Assembly (NCBI GenBank): GCA_903842505.1
Contig: CAIMMI010000307.1
Location: 1-45,604, forward strand
Direction of reading: 5' to 3'
From: an uncultured Verrucomicrobiota bacterium
Lineage (GTDB): Bacteria; Verrucomicrobiota; Verrucomicrobiia; Limisphaerales; UBA9464
DNA: 45,604 bases
The position numbers were made by a program, and so were the translations under genes. The notes under the pieces were generated by a model, which saw only the letters and a list, made by a program, of their open reading frames with translations, had not been told where the DNA came from and did not search any database. Below, in pieces: positions 25,189 through 36,577 of the stretch. Position 1 is the stretch's first letter; each line of letters starts with the position of its first letter.

Positions 25189-27147
25189 TCACTCCTTGCT
25201 GGCGGCTTCCAGTTCGGCGAGGCGGGTGGCCTCGGTTTCCCATTCGTGGGTCGTGTGGCCGATGTTTCGGACGATGTTCCGGATCTTCTCGGAGATGCCG
25301 GCGGCCTTGCCCGGGGAGCTGTAGGTTGCGGGGAGTTGGAGTTGGGCGGCGAGCGTGGCCTGCTCCTGTTCGAGCGCGGCGATGCGGGCTTCCAGGTCGG
25401 TGACGCGCCGCTTCTGGCCGGAGATCATCTTGCGGGCATCGGCGGCGGCCTGGCGCCGATCCTTCTGGTTCATGGGGACGGCCGAGGCAGCGGTGGGAGC
25501 CGGGGCCGCGGTCGGTGCGGAAGCGGTGGGGTTGGGGCGATTGGCCTGCTTCTGCCCCTCGCCGGCGCGGCCGTCGATGAGGAGGTGCGGGGCACGTCCG
25601 GCCTGGATCTGCTTCGGGGAGTGCGCGGGCGCACCGGCGGTGAGGGCGGAACGGGCCGAAGACGCCTTGGATTTCTCGAGGTAGTAATCGTAGTCGCCGG
25701 CGTAGGGCGTGATCCGACCCGAGTGGATGTGGAGCACCTTGGTTGCCAGGGCGCGGATGAAATAGACGTCGTGCGAGATGAAGATGAGCGTGCCCGTGTA
25801 CTCGGACAGCGCAGCGACGAGGGCGTCGATGGAGGCGATGTCGAGGTGGGTGGTCGGCTCGTCCATGAGGAGCAGGTTCGGCGGGTTGAGCAGGAGCTTC
25901 ACCAGCGCGAGGCGGGATTTTTCACCGCCGCTCAGGACCTGGACCTTCTTGAAGACGTCGTCGCCGTTGAAAAGGAAGCAACCGAGGAGCGTCCGGATGA
26001 AGAGTTCCGTGACGCGTGCCTCGGTGTCGAGGGCCTCGGCGAGGACCGTCCGCTCCATCTGGAGCATCTCGGTCCGGTACTGGGAATAGTAGCCCGGGTT
26101 GACGCGGAGGCCGAGGTCGCGTTCACCGGCGGTCGGTGTGAGCGCGCCGGCGAGGAGCTTGAGGAGCGTGGACTTGCCGGCGCCGTTGGGGCCGACGAGC
26201 ACGAGGCGTTCCCCTTTGACTGCCTCGAAGTCGAGATCCTGGTAGATGGGGCGTTCGCCATAGGCGAAGTCCACCTTCTTGAGCGTGACGACGCGGTGGC
26301 CGGACGATTCGGGTTGGGGGAAATTGAAGTCGACGGTGGCGGCGGCGGCCTCGGGGGCGCTGACCTTTTCCATCCGTTCGATCTGCTTGAGCTTGGCCTG
26401 GGCGCGGGTCGCGGTGGTGTTCTTGGCGCGGAACTTGTTCACGAAGTCCATCAGGCGATTGATCTCGCGCTGCTGGTTCTTGAAGGCGGCGAGCTGCTGC
26501 TCCTCCTGGGCCTCGCGTTGCTCGAGGAAGCTGTCGTAGTTGCCCTTGTACCGCCACATGCGGCTGTTCCGGAGTTCGAGGATTCCGGTGACCATCTGGT
26601 TCAGGAACTCGCGATCGTGGGAGATGACCACGATTCCGCCCGGGTAATTGCGGAGATAGCTCTGGAACCAGATCAACGTCTCGAGGTCGAGGTGGTTCGT
26701 CGGTTCGTCCAGCATCAGGAGGTCGGGCTCCTGAACGAGCAAACGGGCGAGGTGGGTGCGCATCACCCAGCCGCCGGAGAGTTCGCGGGCGGGCCGGTCA
26801 AAGTCCGTTTCCTTGAACGAGAGGCCCTTGAGGATGCGCTTGGCCTTCGCCACGGCCTTTCCGTCCATGTAGCTGTGCGCCTCGGTGCCGGTGGCGACCT
26901 CGAGGACGGTTTCCTCGCCGGCCGGAGCGGACTCCTGCGGCAGGAACCCGACGGTCGCTCCCCGCTGCCGGGTCACGAGGCCTTCATCGGGAGATTCCTG
27001 ATCGAGGAGGATCTTGAAGAGGGTGGACTTGCCCGCACCGTTTGGACCCACGAGGCCCAGACGATCGTTGCGGTTGATGGTGAGGCTGACGCCCTCGAAG
27101 AGGTTGCGTCCGCCATAGCCCTTGGCGATTTCGGTGAGAGTAAACAC
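25189..27147 (-). CDS. ABC-F family ATP-binding protein (Uup-like)
   Basis: The 652-residue soluble protein has two ABC ATPase domains and no membrane segment, the ABC-F pattern. These proteins act on the ribosome in translation, stress or antibiotic resistance. Domain 1 has LVGPNGAGKST, RELSGGWVMR and LMLDEPTNHLD. Domain 2 has LVGPNGAGKSTLLKLLAG, LSGGEKSRLALV and LLMDEPTTHLD. The inter-domain helical linker (about residues 240-300) is rich in Arg and Gln. A C-terminal coiled coil (about 565-652, with GQKRRVTDLEARIAALEQEQ) follows an Ala/Pro-rich stretch, as in Uup. Start at ATG 27147. Nothing adjacent indicates antibiotic resistance. Confidence 0.95.
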   Translation of the reverse strand: MFTLTEIAKGYGGRNLFEGVSLTINRNDRLGLVGPNGAGKSTLFKILLDQESPDEGLVTRQRGATVGFLPQESAPAGEETVLEVATGTEAHSYMDGKAVAKAKRILKGLSFKETDFDRPARELSGGWVMRTHLARLLVQEPDLLMLDEPTNHLDLETLIWFQSYLRNYPGGIVVISHDREFLNQMVTGILELRNSRMWRYKGNYDSFLEQREAQEEQQLAAFKNQQREINRLMDFVNKFRAKNTTATRAQAKLKQIERMEKVSAPEAAAATVDFNFPQPESSGHRVVTLKKVDFAYGERPIYQDLDFEAVKGERLVLVGPNGAGKSTLLKLLAGALTPTAGERDLGLRVNPGYYSQYRTEMLQMERTVLAEALDTEARVTELFIRTLLGCFLFNGDDVFKKVQVLSGGEKSRLALVKLLLNPPNLLLMDEPTTHLDIASIDALVAALSEYTGTLIFISHDVYFIRALATKVLHIHSGRITPYAGDYDYYLEKSKASSARSALTAGAPAHSPKQIQAGRAPHLLIDGRAGEGQKQANRPNPTASAPTAAPAPTAASAVPMNQKDRRQAAADARKMISGQKRRVTDLEARIAALEQEQATLAAQLQLPATYSSPGKAAGISEKIRNIVRNIGHTTHEWETEATRLAELEAASKE

Positions 27148-27224
27148 AGCGCGCCGCGAAAATTCGCGAGCGGGGACAGTCTAGGGTCCTGCGTTTGCTT
27201 TCAAGCGGGGTGAAGGGGGTGGGG

Positions 27225-27262
27225 GAGTTCAAGTTTCAAGGGCTCAGTTTGAAGAAACCTGA
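27225..27262. repeat. TTCAAGTTTCAAGGGCTCAG repeat fragment
   Basis: This short fragment of the ACTTGAAACTT family lies between the ABC-F gene and the second toxin-antitoxin pair. The whole interval 27148-27354 holds no other gene. Confidence 0.5.
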
Positions 27263-27354
27263 CCTTGAGGCCGGAGCCGCTGGTTGGAGCCTTTGTGCAG
27301 ATTCCATCGGGTTGACCTCTTGCCAATCATCACACTGGGTGAAAAAGTAAGAGG

Positions 27355-27597
27355 ATGAAGGATCGGTTGACGGTTACCATCGATTCCGAGCTGGCAGGGC
27401 AAGCCAAGCGTCTTGCACACACCCGGAACACCAGTGTCTCCGGCGTGGTCGAGGAATCGCTTCGAACCACCCTTCGGGCTCCAGCGCGTCCAGTCCGCCC
27501 GTTCGTCGAACGTTGGGCGGGCCGGCTTAAGGTCATTCCTGATGACCCACAAGACCAACGACTCACTGCGCTCAAGGCCAAGTATCGCCTGTCGTGA
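27355..27597 (+). CDS. Ribbon-helix-helix antitoxin (DUF6364-like)
   Basis: The 80-residue protein has a short N-terminal ribbon and two helices: RLTVTIDSELAGQAKRLAHT, then SVSGVVEESLRTTL. This is typical of RHH DNA-binding antitoxins. The basic, Pro-rich tail is likely to wrap the toxin. GAGG sits immediately before the ATG. Its last bases overlap the start of the PIN gene by 4 bp. The complex probably represses its own promoter; TTGACC at 27312 could be a -35 element, but a clear -10 is not seen. Confidence 0.85.
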   Translation: MKDRLTVTIDSELAGQAKRLAHTRNTSVSGVVEESLRTTLRAPARPVRPFVERWAGRLKVIPDDPQDQRLTALKAKYRLS

Positions 27598-27992
27598 AAG
27601 TGTTGTTTGATACCGACGTCCTGCTGGATGTCGCCCTGCGGCGCCCGGAGTTCTTTGCGGATTCTGCTAGGGTATTGTCGTGGGCCGAGGCCAATCCAGG
27701 AGATGCGGCAGTGGCTTGGCACACGCTGTCGAACCTCTTCTATCTGGTGGGCCCCGATGGTCGGGACTTCATTCGCGATTTGCTGGAGTTTGTTGAGGTC
27801 GCGCCCGTTGGCACTGAGGATATGCGCGCTGCCTTGGGATTCCCGATGAAAGATCTTGAGGACGCCATGCAGGCCTCCGCCGCCCTTGCTTTCGCAGCCC
27901 GCCACATCATTACCCGGAACCTGGTGGATTACCGCCAGTCCCCGGTACCCGCGATAAAGCCGGCCGGGTTTTTGCAACTGATCGGATCTTAG
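27594..27992 (+). CDS. PIN-domain VapC-type toxin, second locus
   Basis: The 132-residue PIN-domain protein starts at GTG 27594. Conserved acidic residues are visible in VLFDTDVLLDVAL (D6 and D8), the central AAVAWHTLSNLFYL region, and MKDLEDAMQASAAL plus ITRNLVDYRQS. It is a predicted ribonuclease toxin neutralised by the upstream RHH antitoxin. It differs from the 13.8-kb VapC in sequence and in antitoxin class, so the two loci are unrelated in origin, not a duplication. Confidence 0.88.
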   Translation: MKVLFDTDVLLDVALRRPEFFADSARVLSWAEANPGDAAVAWHTLSNLFYLVGPDGRDFIRDLLEFVEVAPVGTEDMRAALGFPMKDLEDAMQASAALAFAARHIITRNLVDYRQSPVPAIKPAGFLQLIGS

Positions 27993-28068
27993 CACCCAGA
28001 ACGAGAACTCCGAACTTCCCCAGATTCCACTCTGGCTTCGGAGCGGGATTCCCGGCAGTGAACGGCGC

Positions 28069-29163
28069 GTGAATGTGATCCAACGGGGCAAGGCCCGGGC
28101 CTATCGGACCGTGGACTTCGACGAGGCGGCGAATGCCGTACGGCTGATTGAGCAACGGTTGCTGCCACACCGGTTCGAGGTCGTTTCGACGCGCACGCAT
28201 GTCGAGACGGCGGCGGCGATCCGCGACATGGTGGTCCGAGGGGCGGGAGCCATCGGGGCCACGGCGGCGTTCGGGCTGGCGCAGGGGGCGCGCGAGTTCA
28301 AGGGGCGTGGCCTGGCGGCCTTCGAGAAGCACGTCGGGCGGGTGTTCGAACGTTTGAAGGAAGCCCGGCCCACCGCCGTGGATCCGGTCAACGCGATGGT
28401 GGAGATCCGGCGTCGCATGGAATCCGGCGGAACGATTGCCGAGCGGCAGGTCCTGGCCTTGGAAGCGGCGCGGGACTTTGCGGAAGAGGACGTCCGGCAT
28501 TGCCGGGAGATCGGGGAGCAGGGAGCACCGTTGATCCGGGAAGGGATGCGGGTGCTGACCCATTGCAACGCGGGTTGGTTGGCGTTCGTGGACATCGGGA
28601 CCGCGACGGCGCCGCTGTACGCGGCCCAGGCGGCGGGGAGGAAGTTCCACGTGTTTTGTGACGAGACGAGGCCGCGGTGTCAGGGCGCGTCCCTGACGGC
28701 CTGGGAGTTGCACCAGCAGGGCATCGCGCACTCGGTGATCGCGGACAATGCCGCGGGTCACCTGATGCAGCGGGGCGAGATCGACCTCGTGATTGTGGGA
28801 TCGGACCGGGTGTTGGGTCGCACGGGGGAGGTGGCCAACAAGATCGGGACGTATACCAAGGCGGTGCTGGCGAAGCGGCATCGGATCCCGTTCTACGTGG
28901 CGATCCCGCTGTCGACGATCGACTGGGACCTGACGGACGGGATGCAGATTCCGATCGAGGAACGTTCTCCGACGGAAGTGCTGGGCGCGTGGGGTGTCGA
29001 CGAGTCCGGGAAGCGGCGTCGGGTGCAGGTGGCCAATCCGGGCAGTGGTGCGCGGAACCCGGGGTTTGATGTGACGCCTCCGGAGTTGATCACCGGGATC
29101 ATCACGCCGGTGGGCATCCTCCCGCCGCGACAGCTCTGGAAGAACCGGGAGCGGTTGGTCTGA
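28069..29163 (+). CDS. mtnA: S-methyl-5-thioribose-1-phosphate isomerase
   Basis: The 364-residue enzyme converts methylthioribose 1-phosphate to methylthioribulose 1-phosphate in the methionine salvage pathway. Characteristic blocks are VVRGAGAIGATAAFG, LTHCNAGWLAFVDIGTATAP (catalytic Cys), FCDETRPRCQGASLTAWEL, ADNAAGHLMQRGEIDLVIVG, SDRV (catalytic Asp region) and GEVANKIGTYTKAVLAK. The family is homologous to eIF2B subunits. The usual CN-T-G sequence reads CNAG-W here. Start is GTG at 28069. No other mtn genes are nearby. An aminotransferase lies at 5.7 kb, but it is of the DegT type and unrelated to this pathway. Confidence 0.94.
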   Translation: MNVIQRGKARAYRTVDFDEAANAVRLIEQRLLPHRFEVVSTRTHVETAAAIRDMVVRGAGAIGATAAFGLAQGAREFKGRGLAAFEKHVGRVFERLKEARPTAVDPVNAMVEIRRRMESGGTIAERQVLALEAARDFAEEDVRHCREIGEQGAPLIREGMRVLTHCNAGWLAFVDIGTATAPLYAAQAAGRKFHVFCDETRPRCQGASLTAWELHQQGIAHSVIADNAAGHLMQRGEIDLVIVGSDRVLGRTGEVANKIGTYTKAVLAKRHRIPFYVAIPLSTIDWDLTDGMQIPIEERSPTEVLGAWGVDESGKRRRVQVANPGSGARNPGFDVTPPELITGIITPVGILPPRQLWKNRERLV

Positions 29164-29264
29164 GCGGTGAGGGTGCATCCCGACATGGCCCCCGGTTCAG
29201 GGGAAGAAGGTGTAATTCGGCGTTGCCACGGCGGCTGGGTCGGCAAAGATCGCGGCGTTCAATC

Positions 29265-29981
<717 letters not shown>

Positions 29982-30000
29982 TCGGGAACGGATTCGCAAA

Positions 30001-30035
30001 GGGGCGTCCAGCCGGAAGGCTGGACGCCCCTTTTT
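30001..30035 (+). terminator. Rho-independent terminator after the DUF1080 gene
   Basis: A perfect 13-bp GC-rich stem (GGGGCGTCCAGCC / GGCTGGACGCCCC) with a GGAA tetraloop is followed by TTTTT at 30031-30035. It ends transcription from the DUF1080 gene on the plus strand. Three A residues precede the stem, so it could also stop convergent transcription from the response-regulator gene, though less strongly. Confidence 0.95.
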
Positions 30036-30042
30036 GCTTCAT

Positions 30043-31479
30043 TCAGTTGGTCGCGGAATCGGAAGACTCGGCGGGTTCCTTGAGTCCGTGGAGGCGGAGT
30101 TTCTCGCGGAGGGTGACGCGGCTGATGCCGAGCCATCGGGCGGCGCGGGCCTGGTTGCCGGAGGCCCGTTCCATGGCCTGGGTGAAGAGTTCGAGTTCAA
30201 GTTGGTGGACGAGGTGATCGTAGGCGTCGGGGACTTCGCCGCGCTCCGCCTGATTCAGGGTTTCGGCGACGCGGGAGCGGAGGGAATCGTGGTCGGTGTC
30301 AGGCTTGGTGCCGCGGCGGAGCACCTCGCGGATGTCGATGTCCGCAATGGGAAATCCGTTGGTGAGGAGGAGCGCCTGCCGGATGACGTTCTCGAGTTCG
30401 CGGACATTTCCGGGCCAGGGGTGGGCGACGAGGGTCTCGACAGCGGAGGGTTGGAGGCCGTGTGGGCGGAAGCCGAGGGTGCTGGCATGTTTCTGCACGA
30501 AATGGGCGGCCAGGAGGGAAATGTCCTCGGTGCGCTCCCGGAGCGGGGGGAGCGTGAGCGTGATCTGGTTGAGTCGATAGTAGAGATCCTCGCGGAAGGT
30601 CCGGTTGGCGATGGCCTCCTCGAGGTGGACATGGGTGGCGGCGATGATGCGGACGTTGACGTCGATGGAATCGCGTCCGCCGATGCGTTGGAGGGATTTG
30701 TCCTGGAGGACGCGGAGGAGTTTGGCTTGGGTGGGGGCTCCCATCTCGCCGATCTCGTCGAGGAAGAGCGTGCCGTTGTGGGCTTGTTCGAATCGGCCAA
30801 GACGGCGTTCCACCGCCCCGGTGAAGGCCCCGCGCTCGTGGCCGAAGAGTTCGCTTTCGAGGAGCGTCTCGGGGATGGCAGCGCAATTGACGGCGACGAA
30901 CGGTCCGTGGGTGCGGTCGCTGTGGGCATAGATGGCGCGCGCGATCAGTTCCTTGCCGGTGCCGGTTTCGCCGCGGATGAGGACCGTGACGGGCTTGGCC
31001 GCGACGCGACCGATTTCCTTGTAGAGGGCCTGCATGGCGCGGCTCCGGCCAACCAGCGTGGTGGATGGGGTCGCTTCCGATCGGCCAGTGGAGTTGTCGG
31101 TCCGAAGTCGGCGGCTGGCGAGGGCGCGGGCTGTGGTAGCCAGGAGTTCCTCCATCTCGAACGGTTTGAGGAGGTAGTCAAAGGCCCCTTCCTTCATGGC
31201 TTCGATGGCGGTCTCGGTGGTGCCATGGGCCGTCATCAGGAGGATGGGGGTGTCGGGGTGGGCTCCGTGGATGCGACGGATGACGTCGATGCCGCCGAGG
31301 CCGGGGAGCCGGAGATCGGTGAGCACGAGGTCGAAGCTCCCGTTGTCGGCCTGTTGGCAGCCGTCGTCGCCGCGTCGGGCGCGATCAACGGAGTAGCCCT
31401 CGGCGGAAAGGACGGAGGCAAGCGCCGAGGCGAGGGAGGCGTCGTCCTCGATGAGGAGGATCCGGCTCTGGGGGTTCAT
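30043..31479 (-). CDS. NtrC-type sigma-54-dependent response regulator
   Basis: The 478-residue protein has three domains. A receiver covers residues 1-120, with acidic pair EDD at 11-13, phospho-acceptor D55 in LVLTDLRLPG, and K105 in LLKPF. The AAA+ sigma-54 activator domain covers about 150-390, with GETGTGKELIA (Walker A), ELFGHERGAFTGA carrying the GAFTGA loop that contacts sigma-54, and GTLFLDEIGEM (Walker B). A Fis-type helix-turn-helix lies at the C terminus (ARAARWLGISRVTLREKL). The longer upstream frame is rejected in favour of MNPQSRILLI at 31479, which overlaps the kinase stop by 4 bp. It forms a two-component pair with the kinase and is likely to act at sigma-54 promoters such as the one at 32990. 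Confidence 0.95.
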   Translation of the reverse strand: MNPQSRILLIEDDASLASALASVLSAEGYSVDRARRGDDGCQQADNGSFDLVLTDLRLPGLGGIDVIRRIHGAHPDTPILLMTAHGTTETAIEAMKEGAFDYLLKPFEMEELLATTARALASRRLRTDNSTGRSEATPSTTLVGRSRAMQALYKEIGRVAAKPVTVLIRGETGTGKELIARAIYAHSDRTHGPFVAVNCAAIPETLLESELFGHERGAFTGAVERRLGRFEQAHNGTLFLDEIGEMGAPTQAKLLRVLQDKSLQRIGGRDSIDVNVRIIAATHVHLEEAIANRTFREDLYYRLNQITLTLPPLRERTEDISLLAAHFVQKHASTLGFRPHGLQPSAVETLVAHPWPGNVRELENVIRQALLLTNGFPIADIDIREVLRRGTKPDTDHDSLRSRVAETLNQAERGEVPDAYDHLVHQLELELFTQAMERASGNQARAARWLGISRVTLREKLRLHGLKEPAESSDSATN

Positions 31480-32819
31480 GCGGAGGCGGGGAGGGCGATG
31501 GAGAAGCAGGTGCCGTCGGCTTTGGAGGACTGGTATTCGAGGGCGCCTCCGTGACGTTCGACGATGCGGGCGGCGATGGCGAGTCCAAGCCCGGTGCCGT
31601 CGGCCTTGGTGGTGAAAAACGGGTCGAAGAGGCGGTCGCGGGCTTCGTCGGCGATGCCGGGACCGTTGTCGATCACTTCGAGCACGTGGGCGGGCCGTAA
31701 GGTTCCGGCGAAGCGTCGCTCGGCGACTTGGCATCGGAGTCGGACCTGACCACCTGGGCCGGTAGCCTCGATGGCATTTCGGACCAGGTTGATGAGCACT
31801 TGCTTGATCTGGTTGGGGTCGATGTGGAGCGGGAGGTCCGGGCCGGGTTCCAGCGAGATGGCGAACGGTTGATCGGGTGAGCCGGATGCGAGGAGCTTCT
31901 GGACTTCGACCAGAAGGTCGCGGGAAGAGGTTCGCCTGCGGGTTGGGTCGGCCGGGCGGGCGAACTCGAGGAATTCGCGGACGATCCGCTCGAGGCGGTG
32001 GATCTCGGAGTGGATGATGGAGGCGTCCTCGGCGGCCGGGCTTCCCGGGCTCAGTCGCTTCTGCTGGGTAAACAGGCGGGCCTTGATGGCGGTCAGCGGA
32101 TTGCGGATTTCGTGTGCGACACCCGCGGCAAGGACGCCGAGAGCGGCGAGCTTCTCTTGCCGCTCCACGAGGTTGCGCGTTTCGACGAGTTGGAGCCGCA
32201 GGGGTTGGATCAGGTCGCGATAGACCAGGATCGCGAGGACCGCGGCGAGGAGGACGATGATGGCGAGGAGCATCGCGAGCAACCCGGTGAGGCGACCCAG
32301 GCGGTCGCGCGCATCTCCGGCGGTGGTCTGGAGCGCCTGTTCGCGCAGGCTGAGCAGGCGACGGGTATCGTGGGCCATGTCAGCAGCGAGGTCGCCGAGG
32401 GTGACGATTTTTGGGGCGACCACGTCGTGGCTGGCCCCGAGTTGGATCATCTCCCGAAGGCGGAGGGACTCCTGCCAGTAGCTGTCGAGGGTTCCCTGAA
32501 TCTCGCTGAGGATCTGAACCTCCGCGGGTCGCCGGATGGCCCGGCGCTGATCCTTCAGCCATTCGTCGAGTCGACTGCGGGCAGTCGCAAATTGAATCCA
32601 CTTGGAATCGTCCCGGGTGGCCTCGTAGCGGCGGAAGAGGGATCGCAGTTCGTGGAGGTCGGCGCTGAAGGTGTCACCGAGGCGGAAACTGGAGACTTCC
32701 TCGACGGAGAGTCGGCTGCCGAGTTGGTCAGCGGCAAGCCAGGCGGTCCAGCCTGTCCCTATCAGCAGGACGAGCGCCGCGATGATGGCGCTGGTGAAGA
32801 GGACGACCCGGCGTTGCAT
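31476..32819 (-). CDS. Sensor histidine kinase
   Basis: The 447-residue membrane kinase has an N-terminal membrane helix (about residues 7-31) and an extracytoplasmic helical sensor region (about 32-175). A second membrane helix follows at about 176-200. The HisKA domain has AAGVAHEIRNPL (phospho-acceptor H236), and the HATPase_c domain has LINLVRNAIEATG, EVIDNGPGIADEA, FFTTKADGTGLGLAIAA and GGALEYQS. It is the cognate partner of the response regulator it overlaps. The sensor domain has no recognisable ligand motif. Start at ATG 32819. The divergent region 32820-33183 is shared with a sigma-54 promoter pointing the other way. Confidence 0.95.
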   Translation of the reverse strand: MQRRVVLFTSAIIAALVLLIGTGWTAWLAADQLGSRLSVEEVSSFRLGDTFSADLHELRSLFRRYEATRDDSKWIQFATARSRLDEWLKDQRRAIRRPAEVQILSEIQGTLDSYWQESLRLREMIQLGASHDVVAPKIVTLGDLAADMAHDTRRLLSLREQALQTTAGDARDRLGRLTGLLAMLLAIIVLLAAVLAILVYRDLIQPLRLQLVETRNLVERQEKLAALGVLAAGVAHEIRNPLTAIKARLFTQQKRLSPGSPAAEDASIIHSEIHRLERIVREFLEFARPADPTRRRTSSRDLLVEVQKLLASGSPDQPFAISLEPGPDLPLHIDPNQIKQVLINLVRNAIEATGPGGQVRLRCQVAERRFAGTLRPAHVLEVIDNGPGIADEARDRLFDPFFTTKADGTGLGLAIAARIVERHGGALEYQSSKADGTCFSIALPASA

Positions 32820-32989
32820 GCGTGGAGGGGAGGTTGGACTGGAATGGGGCGTGAGCCAAGGGGTGAAGGGGAAAGCAGGTGGACAGGAAATGCACCGGGG
32901 TGGAAATCAACTGACCACCGATCCGTGGGTGAGGGGACCACGTGGATCGGAAACAGGCCTGAATGAGGGTTTTTTCGGGGTCCGGGCAG

Positions 32990-33006
32990 TTGGCACGCCG
33001 TTCGCA
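32990..33006 (+). promoter_or_regulatory. Sigma-54 (-24/-12) promoter
   Basis: TTGGCACGCCGTTCGCA matches the sigma-54 consensus TGGCAC-N5-TTGCW at all but one position. The GG and GC doublets are at the required spacing. Transcription would start near 33017 and run toward the receiver-only gene at 33184. It lies in the divergent region next to the NtrC-type activator and kinase, whose start is at 32819. Confidence 0.8.
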
Positions 33007-33018
33007 TACCGGAGCAGG

Positions 33019-33039
33019 CCGGATCGGACTCCGATCCGG
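33019..33039. promoter_or_regulatory. 21-bp near-perfect palindrome just downstream of the sigma-54 start site
   Basis: CCGGATCGGA at 33019-33028 is followed by a single C and the exact mirror TCCGATCCGG at 33030-33039. It lies within about 22 bp after the expected transcription start. It is either an operator for a dimeric regulator or a 5' RNA hairpin. The 364-bp interval 32820-33183 contains this and the sigma-54 promoter and no supported gene. Confidence 0.6.
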
Positions 33040-33183
33040 TGCGCAGCAGTGAGCGCCCGGTCATCCACCCTGGATGCCTGTCGCATTCGGGGAGGGGATA
33101 ACGACGAATGGTTGGTTCGTCATGAGGGTTAGCCCCCCGGGTCGCCGGGTTCCGCTGCTGCGCTGCGAATTTTCGGGGGCGGT

Positions 33184-33627
33184 ATGGAGGACAGGGGCAT
33201 GGACGCGAACTGCAGCGAGGGGAAGGCGGAGCGGATCCCAGGTCAGGCCCAGGAGGCTGGATCGGGGTGCCGACTCCTGCTGATCGACCCGGACCGGTCG
33301 GTTCGGGAGGCTTTGAGAGAGGCGTTCCAGTTGCATGGGTGTGAGGTTCGGGCGGTCTCGGACGAATCGGAGGTGGCGGCCGCGGGCGGTTTGGCGGGGT
33401 TTGACGCCGGCTTGGTGGACGTTGGGCGCGGAAATCCGTCCGAGTGGCGGGTGGTGGAGGAGTTGCGACGTGGGGGAGTTCGGCACCTGGCCGCGATGAG
33501 TGTTCGGGCGGGGATGGGGCAGAAGAAGGAGGCGGTGGGGCTTGAGGAGGTCTGGGAGAAGCCGTTGGTTTTGGACGAGGTTCTTTCCTGGCTGCAGCGG
33601 GCGAAGCGGGCACCGCTGCCCTCGTAG
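33184..33627 (+). CDS. Stand-alone receiver-domain (CheY-like) protein
   Basis: The 147-residue product is a single receiver domain from about residue 28 to 142 with no output domain. The acidic pocket is LLLIDPDRSV (D35 and D37, with Pro between). The phospho-acceptor is D79 in DAGLVDVG, Ser106 replaces the usual Thr, and the conserved Lys is K126 in WEKPLVLDEVL. These residues suggest it can still be phosphorylated. It lies under a sigma-54 promoter beside the NtrC/kinase pair, so it may take part in the same pathway as a phosphate sink or protein-binding switch. ATG 33184 or in-frame ATG 33199 could be the start. Confidence 0.8.
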   Translation: MEDRGMDANCSEGKAERIPGQAQEAGSGCRLLLIDPDRSVREALREAFQLHGCEVRAVSDESEVAAAGGLAGFDAGLVDVGRGNPSEWRVVEELRRGGVRHLAAMSVRAGMGQKKEAVGLEEVWEKPLVLDEVLSWLQRAKRAPLPS

Positions 33628-33657
33628 CCCGGGCACAGGCAGGGGTTTGAAGTTTTT

Positions 33658-33734
33658 GGCGCCGGTCATCCGGTGGCAGGTTACGCCGTCAGTCCCACCC
33701 AGGCGGGCCTGCGGGTGGTCGGCGCCTTTTTTTT
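33658..33734 (+). terminator. Intrinsic terminator after the receiver gene (branched stem plus eight T)
   Basis: GGCGCCG at 33658-33664 pairs with CGGCGCC at 33720-33726. A CCACCC/GGGTGG inner hairpin lies between the arms. The stem is followed directly by TTTTTTTT (33727-33734). It separates the receiver gene from the aconitase unit. The branched internal part (about 55 nt) is larger than needed for a plain terminator, so a leader-type regulatory RNA cannot be ruled out. Confidence 0.75.
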
Positions 33735-33765
33735 GGATGCGGCTCAATTGGCGGGTTCCGGTAGC

Positions 33766-33794
33766 TTGACGCTCCGGTTGGGGAATCGCAGATT
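33766..33794 (+). promoter_or_regulatory. Possible sigma-70 promoter for the aconitase unit
   Basis: TTGACG at 33766-33771 is five of six to the -35 consensus. Seventeen bases later CAGATT offers only a weak -10. It lies between the receiver terminator and acnA, at a sensible distance from the start codon at 33869. Confidence 0.35.
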
Positions 33795-33808
33795 CGGCCG
33801 CCGCAACC

Positions 33809-33835
33809 GTCTGGCCCTGGCCAGACATCATTTTT
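33809..33835 (+). other. Leader hairpin with T-tract before acnA
   Basis: GTCTGGCC and GGCCAGAC at 33809-33826 form a tight hairpin, followed by ATCATTTTT. It sits about 33 bp before the acnA start codon. If transcription begins at the upstream -35-like site, it would lie in the 5' leader and could act as an attenuator or merely slow polymerase. Confidence 0.45.
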
Positions 33836-33868
33836 GCATTTCAGCAGCACACGCAGACGCGCAACAGC

Positions 33869-36576
<2,708 letters not shown>

Positions 36577-36577
<1 letters not shown>

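Noticed and set aside
25165-27213. A 682-codon frame opposite the ABC-F gene
   Set aside because: The ABC-F strand has both Walker and signature motifs in order. The opposite frame is a composition shadow.
33658-33734. A riboswitch before acnA
   Set aside because: The branched stem does not match a riboswitch I recognise, and its T-tract is best explained as a terminator for the upstream receiver gene. A covariance search would settle it.
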